64,000 bases of DNA from positions 2,604,001 through 2,668,000 of the forward strand of contig JACCLO010000007.1 in the NCBI GenBank assembly GCA_029448655.1, given 5' to 3'. Every line of letters starts with the position of its first letter. Within the stretch, counting starts at the first letter, position 1. Positions 32,760-43,093 of the stretch are shown piece by piece. The DNA comes from Wolfiporia cocos (lineage: Eukaryota > Basidiomycota > Agaricomycetes > Polyporales > Phaeolaceae). Under the pieces are notes generated by a model. The model was not told the origin of the DNA and searched no databases. It worked only from the letters and a program-made list of their open reading frames with translations. Made by a program: the position numbers and the translations under genes.

Positions 32760-32771
32760 GAGAACAAATCT
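32760..32771 (+). other. Self-priming primer-binding site of the chromovirus
   Basis: GAGAACAAATCT, one base after the LTR end at 32758, is the exact 12-nt reverse complement of the predicted RNA start at 32626-32637; the match stops on both sides. This matches the Tf1 arrangement, in which the 5' end of the mRNA is folded back and cleaved to prime cDNA synthesis. Confidence 0.85.
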
Positions 32772-33780
32772 CCCCCTACCCCCGCCCTTGCGCTTGCGCT
32801 TGGGCCTGGGTCTCTATCCTACAGGGGTATTTTGCTCGTTGCTGCGCACATCCCTTTCTGCCTGACAAGGCGATTGGGGTGATAGTTGAGATCTGGGGGA
32901 TACATCGTCATCCTCGGCAGAGGATTGGCAACCAGGGAAGCCACACCGCCTTTTTAGGCAGGAGGCCTACCTAACCCGGACTCCAGGGTCAAGGAGACAT
33001 GGTCCTCGCTGACAAGCTTGGACTATGCGCGGTTAAGACCCGCCTGTGGAGAAAAGGGGACGGTCTGCCTGTGTGCGCCCAACCCCCTGTCATGGCAAGC
33101 GTTGTTCAGCGCCCCATCACTATCCATAGGGTCATCATTATGATGGCATGGGAATTTTCCAAAGCCGCCTCCCAGGCGTAAGGGACCTGCTTTGAACCCG
33201 TTATGGGAAAAGCAGTGAGGGGGGTGACGTAAAAAATCACCCTGCCATAGGTCACTCGCGGTAGCCAATAGCATAAGTCCTCCGGGCAGCTCGGCGTGCG
33301 AGCATGGGTCAAACGGATTTGGGGCCCCATTGGAAGAGAAGCGCGTGGCCCACTCCTTCGGGATGTGGAGCGCTGCTGTCTCGCGGTCTTCGGGCCGACA
33401 GTGGTTTTTTAGCCCTGATGTGACACCCATGTGGCTACAGACGGCAACCTCATTGTTGAAGCATGGACAGGCTAAGGGATGTAAAATCCCAGCCACTTTC
33501 CGGCATCGTCCCTCCGGGGCGGTGTCGTGTATCCGAATCCCAATCATCTGACCCAGGAACCGGCCTGGCAGTCAGCAACTCTACCCCTGGAGTCGGCGCC
33601 TCTGACCGTTAGGGTCATGCGAATATCCGCGCCGTCTCGGCACAGGGTTTGCGCGCAACATAAGAGTAATTATGCCCCGTAGTACACCTTCTTTGCTCCT
33701 GAAAAGGAGTCCACTACCCTACCTTACATAATCCCTTTCATTCCTGTTCTTGGACGTATCACTGGGAAACTTCGTTTCTC
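32772..33780 (+). other. Chromovirus 5' leader
   Basis: About 1 kb with no convincing sense gene before ORF0. It carries blocks shared with the 6.1-kb element, the clearest at 33050-33120 (AAAAGGGGACGGTCTGCCTG and onward) and 33250-33300 (GGTAGCCAATAGC). A 174-codon antisense open frame (33547-33023) is taken as chance. The shared blocks are candidates for RNA packaging or translation signals. Confidence 0.7.
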
Positions 33781-34704
33781 ATGAAGGCTGCACTTTCTAG
33801 AATCATGCCCCGCGTTACCCGTCGCACCCGTGGCTCCTCCACTGCCCCCTACGTCAAACCGGCAAAGCGGTCCCTTCTCAGCCGCATCGACACCGCCGAC
33901 ATTCCCCGGGCAGAGGACGTCACATACACCCTTCCTGTAAAGGAAGACTACACCGGGAAACTCCATCTTTGGGAAATTCCTGTCCACATGCCAAAGCACA
34001 TCGCTGAGGCTGGGAAACCCGCTCCTCGACCTCCCAAGCCAGTTCCGCTCGCCAAGCGCATCTGGACAGAGGAAGAGAAGCTAGCGCAATCCATTACCGC
34101 CATGGAGAACCTTATCGAACTCCGCGAACTCAACAAGCTCAAGCTCGCCCGCGATAAGCTGAATAAGCGAATCGCCGCCAAACAAGCCGCCAAGGAAGCC
34201 AAGCAAGCAGCTTCTTCACTGGCCCTCCGTCTCTCCAGCCCGGCGGCCGGACCTTCTGTTCCGGCCAACCACAAGATTCTCGACCCTTCCCTCGTCTTCG
34301 GGAAGAAGAAGCCTCTCCAAGCATGCGATCAAGTTATTCCCATGCTAGAAGGCACTCTCACTCGTCTCACTCCTCTCGCCAACCACCCCCCTAATTACCC
34401 AGGCTTCCATATGGAAAACGACATGCGTTTCCACACTATGGTAGTAGAATTGGAGGACTTGGTGGATAACGTAAAGGATAGAGCGAGACGGGGGAGGATC
34501 ACCAATAGAGACTGGAGAATTATGAAAAAGTATTGCAAACAGCTCGGCAATATTTCCTTTTTGGATTGGCGTACGGACTTGGCTCGTATCGTAGCAGAAT
34601 GCGTAGCGCTACAAATAACTTTTGCCTTCGGTGTAACACCACCTGACAAGGTGGCAGGGCCCTCGACTACTTCGGTAGAAGAGGATATACTCGCGATTGT
34701 GTAG
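33781..34704 (+). CDS. ORF0, extra protein upstream of gag (copy 2, complete)
   Basis: 307 aa from ATG 33781; a second in-frame ATG at 33805 is possible. The first 30 residues are basic (Arg/Lys/Ser/Thr-rich), followed by a proline-rich segment, a Lys/Ala-rich helical segment at about 95-145 that could form a coiled coil, and a C-terminal globular part with conserved WRIMKKYC and FLDWRTDLAR. I recognise no domain. Length, frame and most residues are shared with copy 1, so it is probably expressed. Standard chromoviruses start with gag, so this ORF is an addition or a separated matrix-like part of Gag. The intergenic gap to gag is 104 bp. Confidence 0.8.
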   Translation: MKAALSRIMPRVTRRTRGSSTAPYVKPAKRSLLSRIDTADIPRAEDVTYTLPVKEDYTGKLHLWEIPVHMPKHIAEAGKPAPRPPKPVPLAKRIWTEEEKLAQSITAMENLIELRELNKLKLARDKLNKRIAAKQAAKEAKQAASSLALRLSSPAAGPSVPANHKILDPSLVFGKKKPLQACDQVIPMLEGTLTRLTPLANHPPNYPGFHMENDMRFHTMVVELEDLVDNVKDRARRGRITNRDWRIMKKYCKQLGNISFLDWRTDLARIVAECVALQITFAFGVTPPDKVAGPSTTSVEEDILAIV

Positions 34705-34808
34705 TAGCAATACTATCATCTTTTAACTCTGAAATAGAGTGCGAGTGTGATCTATAACGAAAGTTGCAGCTTTCAAAAAACCCAATCCCTTCTTAAGAAT
34801 CTAAGACA

Positions 34809-36854
34809 ATGAGTAACCGGAAACTAACATTCGTCACAAACAGTTATTCACAAAAAATGTCTTCCACCTCCTCCGTCAGCACTCCCCTCGCTCCCCGCAA
34901 GATGCGCCTCCGCTCAGAAGGCCCGGTGACACCGGTAGCTGGTCCCTCGGGAACCCAGCAACTGGTGACGCTGGAGCACCTAAGCGAGGGAGAAGAAGAG
35001 GAAGAGGAAGGAGAAGAGGAAATGCCGGAGTTCGCTCCCCCGCAAAGGGAATCTCCGACCAACCCCATGGGTACACGCCCAGGCTCCCCCATTGCCGGAT
35101 ACCCACCGGCTCGTCGAACTCGCCCTATCGGGCCCGTCACCAACCTGGAAATGGAATTTTCCAGTCCAGTACGGTGGACCGATACAGTGGTCGCCGACAA
35201 CCTCAAGGCGTACCTCACAGAGGAGGAACACCACAAGGTGGATGGGGCCCTGCATGGACCAATCATTGATTCAGCCGTACAACGAAGTGCGGCCATCGCC
35301 TACGACACCACCGATACCCTCGGGCGAATGGTGTACGCCCGCCTGAATCGCATCCACGACAGAATCGATTCCCTGGCTGGGCAATCCAGGGCAATCGAAC
35401 AGAAGGCCCAAGACGAACTACACGAAGCGGTCAATTCGGTCCGGAACGAGGTATTGTCCACCATGGTGGACCTCGGCAAGGAACTCCGACAGGAGTACAC
35501 CGCCAAGCTCTCCGAAATGGAGAAGCAGCTCCGAAAGGACTACCGGTCCCGGCTGGACGACCTCGAGGATGCGTTCGCAGAGCGCATGGAGAAGGTTGAC
35601 GAGGAACTTCGGAGAATTCGCAAGAATCCCTCCGTTCCCAACCCTCCCGGCATCCGCACGCCCCCGGAAGACCCGGCACCGGCCCCCGGTCATGCTCAAA
35701 CCAGAGCAGCCGAGGCCGCTGCCGCCGCTCAAGCTGCAGCCGCTGCTGCAGCAGCCGTCGCCCCGCAGATTCCAGGTCTGCCTCAAAACCTGAAAATTCC
35801 CCCTCCCCCCGAATTCTCTGGGTCATCTGGAAAGGTGACTGCACAGGAATGGGTGGAGAAGATGGGCCTGTACTTCGGTACGCTCAGGGTCTACGATGAC
35901 CATGACCGTATCACCACGGCCCTCTTCCGCGTCACAGGGGACGCATACAAGTTTTTCTCGCCTCTCATCAAGAAGGCAGGAAACGGTGAACCTCTCGGCA
36001 CCTGGGAGGACTTCACCAAATCCGTAATGGTGCAATATGGGAAGATGACGGATAAGGAGATCGCGAAGAAGGAAATTCGCGGCTACTACGGCACGAAGGG
36101 CAAGGAACTGGCAGAATCGAACTATTTCAATTACTGCGAACGGTTCCGCACCCTCGGCCGACTCTCCGAAACCGCCAACGAGACTCTGGTGTGGGAATTC
36201 ACCGAGACTCTCCCCGAAAAGGTTAAGGACACCTTAAACGTCCTCGGCAAGACTCCGTTCTTCAAGGCCCCGACCGACATCGAACCTCTGATCGACTTCG
36301 CTCTGGAAATGTACCAAACGTCATATCCAGACAAGATCAAGGGCTCGATCTTCGAGAAGGCCGGCAAGAAGGACTCGGCCCCTGCCGAAAAGAAGGAGAC
36401 GTCCTCCGCTTCTGCAAAGAAGTCGGAGAAAAAGAAGGACAAGGGAAAGGCGCCCGCCAAAGCCCCCGCCGACACCACCAACGCCGTCTGCACATACTGC
36501 AAGCAGACAGGACATTACTTCAACAAATGTCCTAAGCTTGCGGCAGACAAGGCCGCGGGAACATTCGTGCCTGCCGCTCAGCGGGCCGAGCAACAAAGGG
36601 CGAAGGATGCAGCTGCCGCGTCTGGAAAGACCACGGCTGCCCCTTCGGGTAGTGGAAAGGGACAGGCTTCTGGCAAGAAGCCGTACTCGGCGCCCCCCGC
36701 GGATGGCAAGACGTATCGTGCCCGAACGATCTGGGAAGAAGTGACAGCTGACTCAAGCTCAGCAGGACCCTCGGCCCCCGCCACCACCGTCGCCAATGTC
36801 GGGACCATCTCGGTTCCCCTCGCCCCAACCACACGTCTCGAAGACGTTCTGTGA
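34809..36854 (+). CDS. gag: Gag polyprotein (copy 2)
   Basis: 681 aa, same domains as in copy 1: acidic N-terminus, coiled-coil stretch, Retrotrans_gag-type core and one CX2CX4HX4C zinc knuckle. Differences from copy 1 are concentrated between about residues 110 and 175 (a cluster of substitutions at 35150-35360) and in a short indel after residue 10. An in-frame second ATG is at 34857. The end overlaps pol by 59 nt from the pol ATG, in the +1 frame, exactly as in copy 1. Confidence 0.92.
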   Translation: MSNRKLTFVTNSYSQKMSSTSSVSTPLAPRKMRLRSEGPVTPVAGPSGTQQLVTLEHLSEGEEEEEEGEEEMPEFAPPQRESPTNPMGTRPGSPIAGYPPARRTRPIGPVTNLEMEFSSPVRWTDTVVADNLKAYLTEEEHHKVDGALHGPIIDSAVQRSAAIAYDTTDTLGRMVYARLNRIHDRIDSLAGQSRAIEQKAQDELHEAVNSVRNEVLSTMVDLGKELRQEYTAKLSEMEKQLRKDYRSRLDDLEDAFAERMEKVDEELRRIRKNPSVPNPPGIRTPPEDPAPAPGHAQTRAAEAAAAAQAAAAAAAAVAPQIPGLPQNLKIPPPPEFSGSSGKVTAQEWVEKMGLYFGTLRVYDDHDRITTALFRVTGDAYKFFSPLIKKAGNGEPLGTWEDFTKSVMVQYGKMTDKEIAKKEIRGYYGTKGKELAESNYFNYCERFRTLGRLSETANETLVWEFTETLPEKVKDTLNVLGKTPFFKAPTDIEPLIDFALEMYQTSYPDKIKGSIFEKAGKKDSAPAEKKETSSASAKKSEKKKDKGKAPAKAPADTTNAVCTYCKQTGHYFNKCPKLAADKAAGTFVPAAQRAEQQRAKDAAAASGKTTAAPSGSGKGQASGKKPYSAPPADGKTYRARTIWEEVTADSSSAGPSAPATTVANVGTISVPLAPTTRLEDVL

Positions 36855-39800
36855 AGAACACACCAGCCCCGCAGCGGCTGGGAGTGTACAGCGCCCCGAA
36901 GAAGCGCACCTCTACGAAGAGGCTTCACAGAGACCCCTTATCTTGTGGGAAGATAAGGCGGTCGTACGTCACCCGGTATCCCATCTCGGCATATTCGGTA
37001 ACTCGGCAATGGACTTTGCCCGGAGGACAAGGACACTAGCTACACGTGCCCCTCCTGTACAATACTTTTATCCTGACCCGCTCGCGCTGAAGTTTTTCAC
37101 TTTGTATAATGTACATGGAAACGATTCTCGAGACGACAATAAATCGTTCTCTATCGAAGTGGAACTGTGGGTATATGGAAAGAAAGTCAACGCCATGGCA
37201 TTAATCGACACCGGTGCATCAATAAGCGTCATAGATAAGAAACTCGTCCATGAGGAAAAGTTAGTCACTCAGAAACTACCTTCGCCTCTCGAGATTCGCA
37301 ACGCCGACGGTACCTCTAATACCGCCGGTAATATCAATATGGCAGTAAAAGCTTATATGGTGCACGAGGAACACAAGTCCACCGAATTCTTGTACGTAAT
37401 GGACGTACAGAATGCGGATGTGATCCTCGGATATGATTGGTTCCTGAAACACAACCCGGACTTCAACTGGCCGGAAGGAACCTTCACATATCGGTGTACG
37501 GAAAAATGCAAACATGGCAAACGGGTTTCGATTTCAGAGGAAGAGGACGAAATCGAACCCCGCAACATCTATCAGATCATCAATGACTTTCCAATAGATT
37601 TTCTCGGCTTAGAGGAGCCGGAGAATCCCTTTGTCGCTTGGGTGAACACCCTTGACGAAGGAACGGAACTCCTTATCGATGCCATTCAGTCGATAACGGA
37701 GAAGTCGGATGATGAATTCCTGACAGATGCGGATCTCCAGAAATGGAAATCCTTGGTTCCGGAGGAATACCAGGAGTTTGGTCCCACGGTATTTTCTCAA
37801 CGCGCATCCGAAAGGATGCCCGAACGGAAACCATACGACCACGCCATCGACTTCCCCGATGACGCGGTACTACCGCCCCCGAGTAAGGCATACAAGATGT
37901 CTCCTCAGGAAGCGAACTCGCTAGATCAGTGGATCCAGGAAGAGTTACGGAAGGGCTACATCCGACACTCGAAATCCCCGATCGCGAGCCCGGTCTTCTT
38001 CGTCCCTAAAAAAGACGGCGGAGCCCGAATGGTAGTCGATTACCGGAAAGTAAACGACTTAACCATTAAAAACAGGTACCCTCTCCCACGCATAGACGAG
38101 CTTATCGATAAGCTTAGCCAGGCTTCGATATTTACGAAGCTCGACTTGCGTTGGGGTTACAACAACGTAAGAATCAAGGAGGGAGATGAATGGAAGACCG
38201 CATTCATTACGCCCAACGGCCTTTACGAAGCTGTAGTCATGTACTTCGGTTTTTGTAATGCACCCAGCACGTTCCAACACATGATGAACGATATTCTAGG
38301 TGATCTTATCAGAGAAGGAAAGGTCATTGTCTACCTAGACGACATCCTTGTGTTCGGAAACGACCTGTTGGAACACCGTCGTATTGTCAAGCAAGTATTA
38401 CAAATCTTGCAAGACAACGACTTGTTCGCGAAGCCTGAAAAGTGCTTCTTCGAACAAAGCAGTATTGAATACCTGGGAATGATCATTTCCAAAGGAAAAG
38501 TCGAAATGGACCCTAAGAAGGTAGCCGGTGTCATGGACTGGCCTACACCTGCCAAGGTGAAGGACGTCCAAGCCTTTGTTGGCTTCGCCAACTACTACCG
38601 TCGGTTCATTAAAGACTTCTCCAAAGTGGTTAAGCCGTTAACCGAACTGTCCAAGAAAAACACGCAGTGGAATTGGGGACCCGAACAAGCGGAAGCCTTC
38701 CAAACTCTCAAGGAAGCTTTCACATCGGCTCCAATACTCCGGATCCCAGATCAGGAGTCCCCGTTCCGCGTGGAAGCGGATTCTTCCGATTACGCAACTG
38801 GTGCAGTGCTATCACAATACTCTTCGGAGGATAAGCTCTGGCACCCGGTAGCCTTTTACTCGAAATCTCTATCAGCACCCGAAAGGAACTATGAGATTTA
38901 CGATAAGGAGTTGCTCGCAATCATCCGCGCTCTAGAGGAATGGAGACATTACCTCGAGGGACATCCACATAAATTCGAAGTATGGTCGGATCATCTCAAT
39001 CTGACATATTTCAAATCGGCACAACGGCTAACCCGGAGACAGGCACGTTGGAGTCTTTACCTGACAAGGTTCAACTTCACCATGTGCCACAAACCCGGTA
39101 AAACAATGCTCACGGCTGACCCTCTGTCACGGAGGCCAGACCATGAAGAGGGGGTGGAACTCGACAATCGCGATCAAATTTTGCTGAAACCGGAATACTT
39201 TACGGTTAGGGCGCTAGAAGCGTCACAGCAGGAGATACAATCAGGCGACGAGGACCTTCTCCGACAAATCCGACAAGCCCTCATGGACGATCAAATTACC
39301 AAAGATTACCAGGAACTACTGAAAAGTGGTCCCAAGGAATTCGGTAAAGATCTCCAGGAATGGAACATGGAGGCCGGATTACTCCTCAGACGAGGAAAAG
39401 TGTACGTTCCAAAAGAGCCTAAGGAATTGCGCACGAAGATTCTGGAGTTACATCATGACCATGTGACGGCCGGACACTTCGGACGATGGAAGACCTATGA
39501 ACTTCTATCACGTAATTACTGGTGGCCTGGAATGACCACGATGGTAAAGCAATACGTGGAAGGTTGTGACACATGTCAACGCATGAAGAACCACAACCAG
39601 ACCCCGTACGGACCCCTGCAACCGCTCCCAGTCCCGGAAGCACCTTGGGACACCGTCACAATTGACCTTATCGTCCACTTACCGCCCAGCGGCGAATTGA
39701 AACAATTCAATGCTATTATGGTAATAGTGGACCGGCTTACCAAACGAGCACACTTCATTCCCACGTCAGACAAGATAACGGCAAAAGAATTAGCGAACCT

Positions 39801-41331
39801 CCTGTACCTTCGGATTTATCCGAACCACGGACTTCCGAAACAAATCATTTCGGATAGAGGCCCGCAATTCGCAGCCGCCTTATTCAAGGGATGGTGTGAG
39901 CAATTGGGAATCCAACGGTCAATGACAACCGCCTATCACCCGCAAGCGGATGGCCAGACGGAGAGAGTTAACCAGATCCTGGAACAATATCTTAGATGTT
40001 ACATCGATGTTATTCAAAAGGATAACTGGTCATGGTTTCTCCCAACGGCTGAATTCGCATACAACAACGCGGCTAGTGAGACAACAAAGAATAGCCCATT
40101 CTTTGTCGAACTAGGAAGGCACCCTAATGCAGGACCTACGAATTTACGTCCAACACCATACACGGACCTAAATGTCATTGCTTACGAACGATGGTCAGCA
40201 CAAGAACAAGCTAAGGCAGCAATGAAACTGGCTGCTGAACGCTGGTCTTGGTACTACGATCAACATAAGCGCTCGGTACCGTTTAAAGTCGGCGACAAAG
40301 TTCTCGTTGACGCCCGTAGCTGGCAAGACTCCGAAAGAAGTCTTAGTCCACGCTATTTGGGACCATTCAGGATAATTGAACAATTATCTCCGGTCACCTT
40401 TAGGGTACACATGGACGAGCAATACAGGGCTTATCACCCAGTATTTCACGCTTCCAAGTTGGTCATGTACAAGGACCCGGTGCATCAGAAAAAACCAGAG
40501 CCTCAACCAGAAATGGTCGACGGCGAGGAGTTATGGGAAGTCGAGAAGATCTTAGATCATCGTCTCCGTGCAGGAAGAGTTGAATACAGAATCCGATGGA
40601 AAGGGTTCGGTATCAATGACGACTCCTGGGTACGCGAAGCCGATCTCGACACGGCATACGACATTCTGCAGGAATACAAGGCTTCACACCCTATTCCAAT
40701 GCAGGATGTCCCCCTCAGGCGATCAGCTAGAAGGAAAGAAGCAGTTCACGTCTTCGACCCTGACAGCGACGACTGGGAAGCCGACGAATGCACGTGGCCA
40801 GACGACTGGCCGCAGTATCGCGAAGAATTTGCGAAGGATCCCAAGCAACGCATGGTTAGACACCCCGACGGGGGATGGATGTCAGCGGACATTAACCAAA
40901 ACGCGGATTTGAAAATCGTAGTCGGCGAAGGCGGCCGAATGCCGGAAAAGGGAACCAAGGACTCGGTTGGGTTTGACCTGTACACTGCAACAGGCGATGT
41001 TCTGCCAGCTCACGGGCAGACAGAATACAATACCAAACTGAAAATCCAGGTACCTTTCGGCACTTACGGACGTATCGCCCCCCGCTCTAGTCTCGCACGC
41101 AAAGGCATAGACGTAATGGGTGGCGTCATCGACCACGATTATCAAGGCGAAGTAATCATCATTCTCCGGAATCACTCCGACATATCTATCGATATTCGGG
41201 CCGGCGATAAGATTGCCCAGCTAATCTGCGAAGTTGCAAAGGACCCGCATATTACGCTACACGGAAAATCTTACTTTGAAAAGATTAAATCCGAGCGCGG
41301 TACTGGTGGATTCGGCTCCACAGGAAAGTAA
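36796..41331 (+). CDS. pol: Pol polyprotein with chromodomain and C-terminal dUTPase (copy 2)
   Basis: 1511 aa, collinear with copy 1: aspartic protease (DTGA), RT (YLDD), RNase H, integrase (HHCC zinc finger, DD35E, GPF), chromodomain, dUTPase with all five motifs. Only four residue differences were seen (including V/T in the integrase tail, A/P after the chromodomain and V/A before the dUTPase), while silent changes are scattered along the gene. That ratio implies that both copies descend from elements under selection for protein function until recently. The dUTPase is in the same frame as the rest, so it would be made as part of the Pol precursor. Confidence 0.95.
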   Translation: MSGPSRFPSPQPHVSKTFCEEHTSPAAAGSVQRPEEAHLYEEASQRPLILWEDKAVVRHPVSHLGIFGNSAMDFARRTRTLATRAPPVQYFYPDPLALKFFTLYNVHGNDSRDDNKSFSIEVELWVYGKKVNAMALIDTGASISVIDKKLVHEEKLVTQKLPSPLEIRNADGTSNTAGNINMAVKAYMVHEEHKSTEFLYVMDVQNADVILGYDWFLKHNPDFNWPEGTFTYRCTEKCKHGKRVSISEEEDEIEPRNIYQIINDFPIDFLGLEEPENPFVAWVNTLDEGTELLIDAIQSITEKSDDEFLTDADLQKWKSLVPEEYQEFGPTVFSQRASERMPERKPYDHAIDFPDDAVLPPPSKAYKMSPQEANSLDQWIQEELRKGYIRHSKSPIASPVFFVPKKDGGARMVVDYRKVNDLTIKNRYPLPRIDELIDKLSQASIFTKLDLRWGYNNVRIKEGDEWKTAFITPNGLYEAVVMYFGFCNAPSTFQHMMNDILGDLIREGKVIVYLDDILVFGNDLLEHRRIVKQVLQILQDNDLFAKPEKCFFEQSSIEYLGMIISKGKVEMDPKKVAGVMDWPTPAKVKDVQAFVGFANYYRRFIKDFSKVVKPLTELSKKNTQWNWGPEQAEAFQTLKEAFTSAPILRIPDQESPFRVEADSSDYATGAVLSQYSSEDKLWHPVAFYSKSLSAPERNYEIYDKELLAIIRALEEWRHYLEGHPHKFEVWSDHLNLTYFKSAQRLTRRQARWSLYLTRFNFTMCHKPGKTMLTADPLSRRPDHEEGVELDNRDQILLKPEYFTVRALEASQQEIQSGDEDLLRQIRQALMDDQITKDYQELLKSGPKEFGKDLQEWNMEAGLLLRRGKVYVPKEPKELRTKILELHHDHVTAGHFGRWKTYELLSRNYWWPGMTTMVKQYVEGCDTCQRMKNHNQTPYGPLQPLPVPEAPWDTVTIDLIVHLPPSGELKQFNAIMVIVDRLTKRAHFIPTSDKITAKELANLLYLRIYPNHGLPKQIISDRGPQFAAALFKGWCEQLGIQRSMTTAYHPQADGQTERVNQILEQYLRCYIDVIQKDNWSWFLPTAEFAYNNAASETTKNSPFFVELGRHPNAGPTNLRPTPYTDLNVIAYERWSAQEQAKAAMKLAAERWSWYYDQHKRSVPFKVGDKVLVDARSWQDSERSLSPRYLGPFRIIEQLSPVTFRVHMDEQYRAYHPVFHASKLVMYKDPVHQKKPEPQPEMVDGEELWEVEKILDHRLRAGRVEYRIRWKGFGINDDSWVREADLDTAYDILQEYKASHPIPMQDVPLRRSARRKEAVHVFDPDSDDWEADECTWPDDWPQYREEFAKDPKQRMVRHPDGGWMSADINQNADLKIVVGEGGRMPEKGTKDSVGFDLYTATGDVLPAHGQTEYNTKLKIQVPFGTYGRIAPRSSLARKGIDVMGGVIDHDYQGEVIIILRNHSDISIDIRAGDKIAQLICEVAKDPHITLHGKSYFEKIKSERGTGGFGSTGK

Positions 41332-41357
41332 TCGTTCCATTAGGGACAATGAAACCT

Positions 41358-41367
41358 GAAGAGGGGG
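41358..41367 (+). other. Polypurine tract of copy 2
   Basis: GAAGAGGGGG followed by TAA and the TGTCAC of the 3' LTR at 41371. Confidence 0.78.
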
Positions 41368-41370
41368 TAA

Positions 41371-42069
41371 TGTCACAGATTTAGGACATGCCACTATTTT
41401 TCCCGTATTTTTACCTATTTATCTGGTATTTCTACGACCTTGTAGACGTTTACGCTGCTAAGCGCCCGTCTACACGTACACGCAACCAAACAACACATAT
41501 ACAACGCGGTATACGTCCACTTGTCATAACAACACGTACATAACACGCTTGTACGCGTCAATGACTCAGCGGACTAACCTCCGGTGTCACGCGCCTTACT
41601 CATATCCCGATACCGGGCTATGTCAGTACAATTGGATAAGCGGCCCGCTCGTTATCACATGCCAATGCCCTTACGATTACTCATATCCCGATACCGGTAT
41701 ATAAGAATCACATGCATGGCTTACTAACGTAGCTACAGCCACTTCCACAACATGGACCTACGGTCCAAACAAACGATCTTACTGGTGCGGCCATTACCGG
41801 CGCACATGGTCTATTGTAGTTTACGACTTAACCATATTAGTTATGTCTGCGCACAGACCACCTTCATGTTTGGCTCCCTTACCGGTAACCAAACAAAGCA
41901 TGTATATAAGTAGGGCTATCACTGCGGATAAGCCTTAGATTTGTTCTCTGCATTCGCACAGTTACATATCATCTCTGCTTGCGCCCACTAGTCTCCTCAC
42001 CAACCTCCAGCAACTCCTTCAAGTCGCTTATTAGGTTATAGTGTGAGTCCCACAGTCTAGTCTGTGTCA
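41371..42069 (+). repeat. 3' LTR of copy 2
   Basis: 699 bp, TGTCAC...TGTGTCA, uninterrupted; it serves as the reference for reconstructing the two split LTRs of this family. TATA box at about 41903. Followed by the target duplication GAGTT. Confidence 0.95.
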
Positions 42070-42272
42070 GAGTTGGGAGAAAGAGGGAGAGGGCATGGAA
42101 AACAGAATGCGTTGATGCGCCCTTCCTCTTTGACTTGCTTAGTAAGCACTAGTTCTGCTTAACACTCGTTCCTCATGCTAAGCATGAACTGCATGCAGTT
42201 GCAAGCTAGGTTTGCATGCAGATTAATCTACTGTGACAATAAAATTGTAAGTCTAGGATTTGAACCAAAGAC

Positions 42273-42982
42273 TGTTATGGTTATTTCGATTTTTTGAACA
42301 CTGGCAGAACTCACCATTAGGTGAACATGATACAGGGACTTGTTGCACAACCAACTCCCTGGCTACTCGTGACTCTACTGGGCTCATCCCCAGTTGTACT
42401 AGCATATAGGGCGCGTTTCGACTCTGGCAGATCCAACTCTGCCCTCATTTCATGTTTATCGTTTACTAGCTGATAGATGGCATTCAACCGCCATCATCAT
42501 TCCTATCTATCATTTCAGATATATCACTACATACTTATCAAACGTTTCATACTATGGTGTAGATAGTATTGGTGACATCTGGGACGGAGCCGACCCCTAA
42601 AACCCAATGTAGTATATACATCCATGTACTTATTGTTGAGGCTCTTCAGCTTGACCTTGTTGTACAAACATGAAGTCTTATACTTGTTCTCAAACATAGG
42701 AAACTATGCTCAGTATTTCCTGAGCTCTCGAACGACTAAGTCCTCGAAGTGTACATCGACTTCTCGGACTTAGGCAAGTCTTATATTCTATCAGACTTGT
42801 GAACTGAACAGATTATATCCTCTAATGTGTATTGGATATCGAATGACCCCCTAGAGTCTCTGACTTAGGGCCTGAAGGCATTTCACAGATATATTTGCCT
42901 TGCACTCGTCCACAGGACTACGTGCAGAAGAATGATCTATATTTGCAACTCGAATATACAAACGGGTATTCAACCCATAACA
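42273..42982 (+). repeat. Solo LTR of a different type (Copia-like ends), 710 bp
   Basis: Ends TGTTATGG...CCATAACA, flanked by AAGAC (42268-42272 and 42983-42987). The TGTTATGG/CCATAACA ends are unlike the TGTCAC family seen everywhere else and resemble Copia LTRs; no internal region is present to prove it. Orientation is not certain. Confidence 0.8.
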
Positions 42983-43093
42983 AAGACCTTACCATATATG
43001 AGAACCAGAGTGCCGCAGTGTGCATTATCCAACTGAGCTATAGCACAACTAGAAATCACAAGGTTTTAAGCAATATATAGAATACTTTGTGAA

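Larger units (their letters stand above)
25965..42069 (+). mobile_element. Ty3/Gypsy chromovirus copy 2, complete, with a nested element
   Basis: Flanked by GAGTT on both sides (25960-25964 and 42070-42074). Without the nested insert (6090 bp plus 5 bp duplication) it is 10,010 bp: 699-bp LTRs, a 1022-bp leader, ORF0, gag, pol, polypurine tract. The two LTRs look identical once the insert is removed, all frames are open, and the core promoter, primer-binding site and polypurine tract are present. The nested element sits in U3, 349 bp upstream of the predicted RNA start in the split LTR, so transcription may or may not be affected. Confidence 0.96.

Noticed and set aside
32760..32771. Primer-binding site for a host tRNA
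   Set aside because: The 12 nt match the element's own RNA start exactly, and the corresponding sites in two other families do too; no TGG-type tRNA 3'-end match is visible.
33023..33547. 174-codon antisense frame in the chromovirus leader
   Set aside because: No domain, opposite strand to the element, and overlaps leader blocks shared with a non-coding element.
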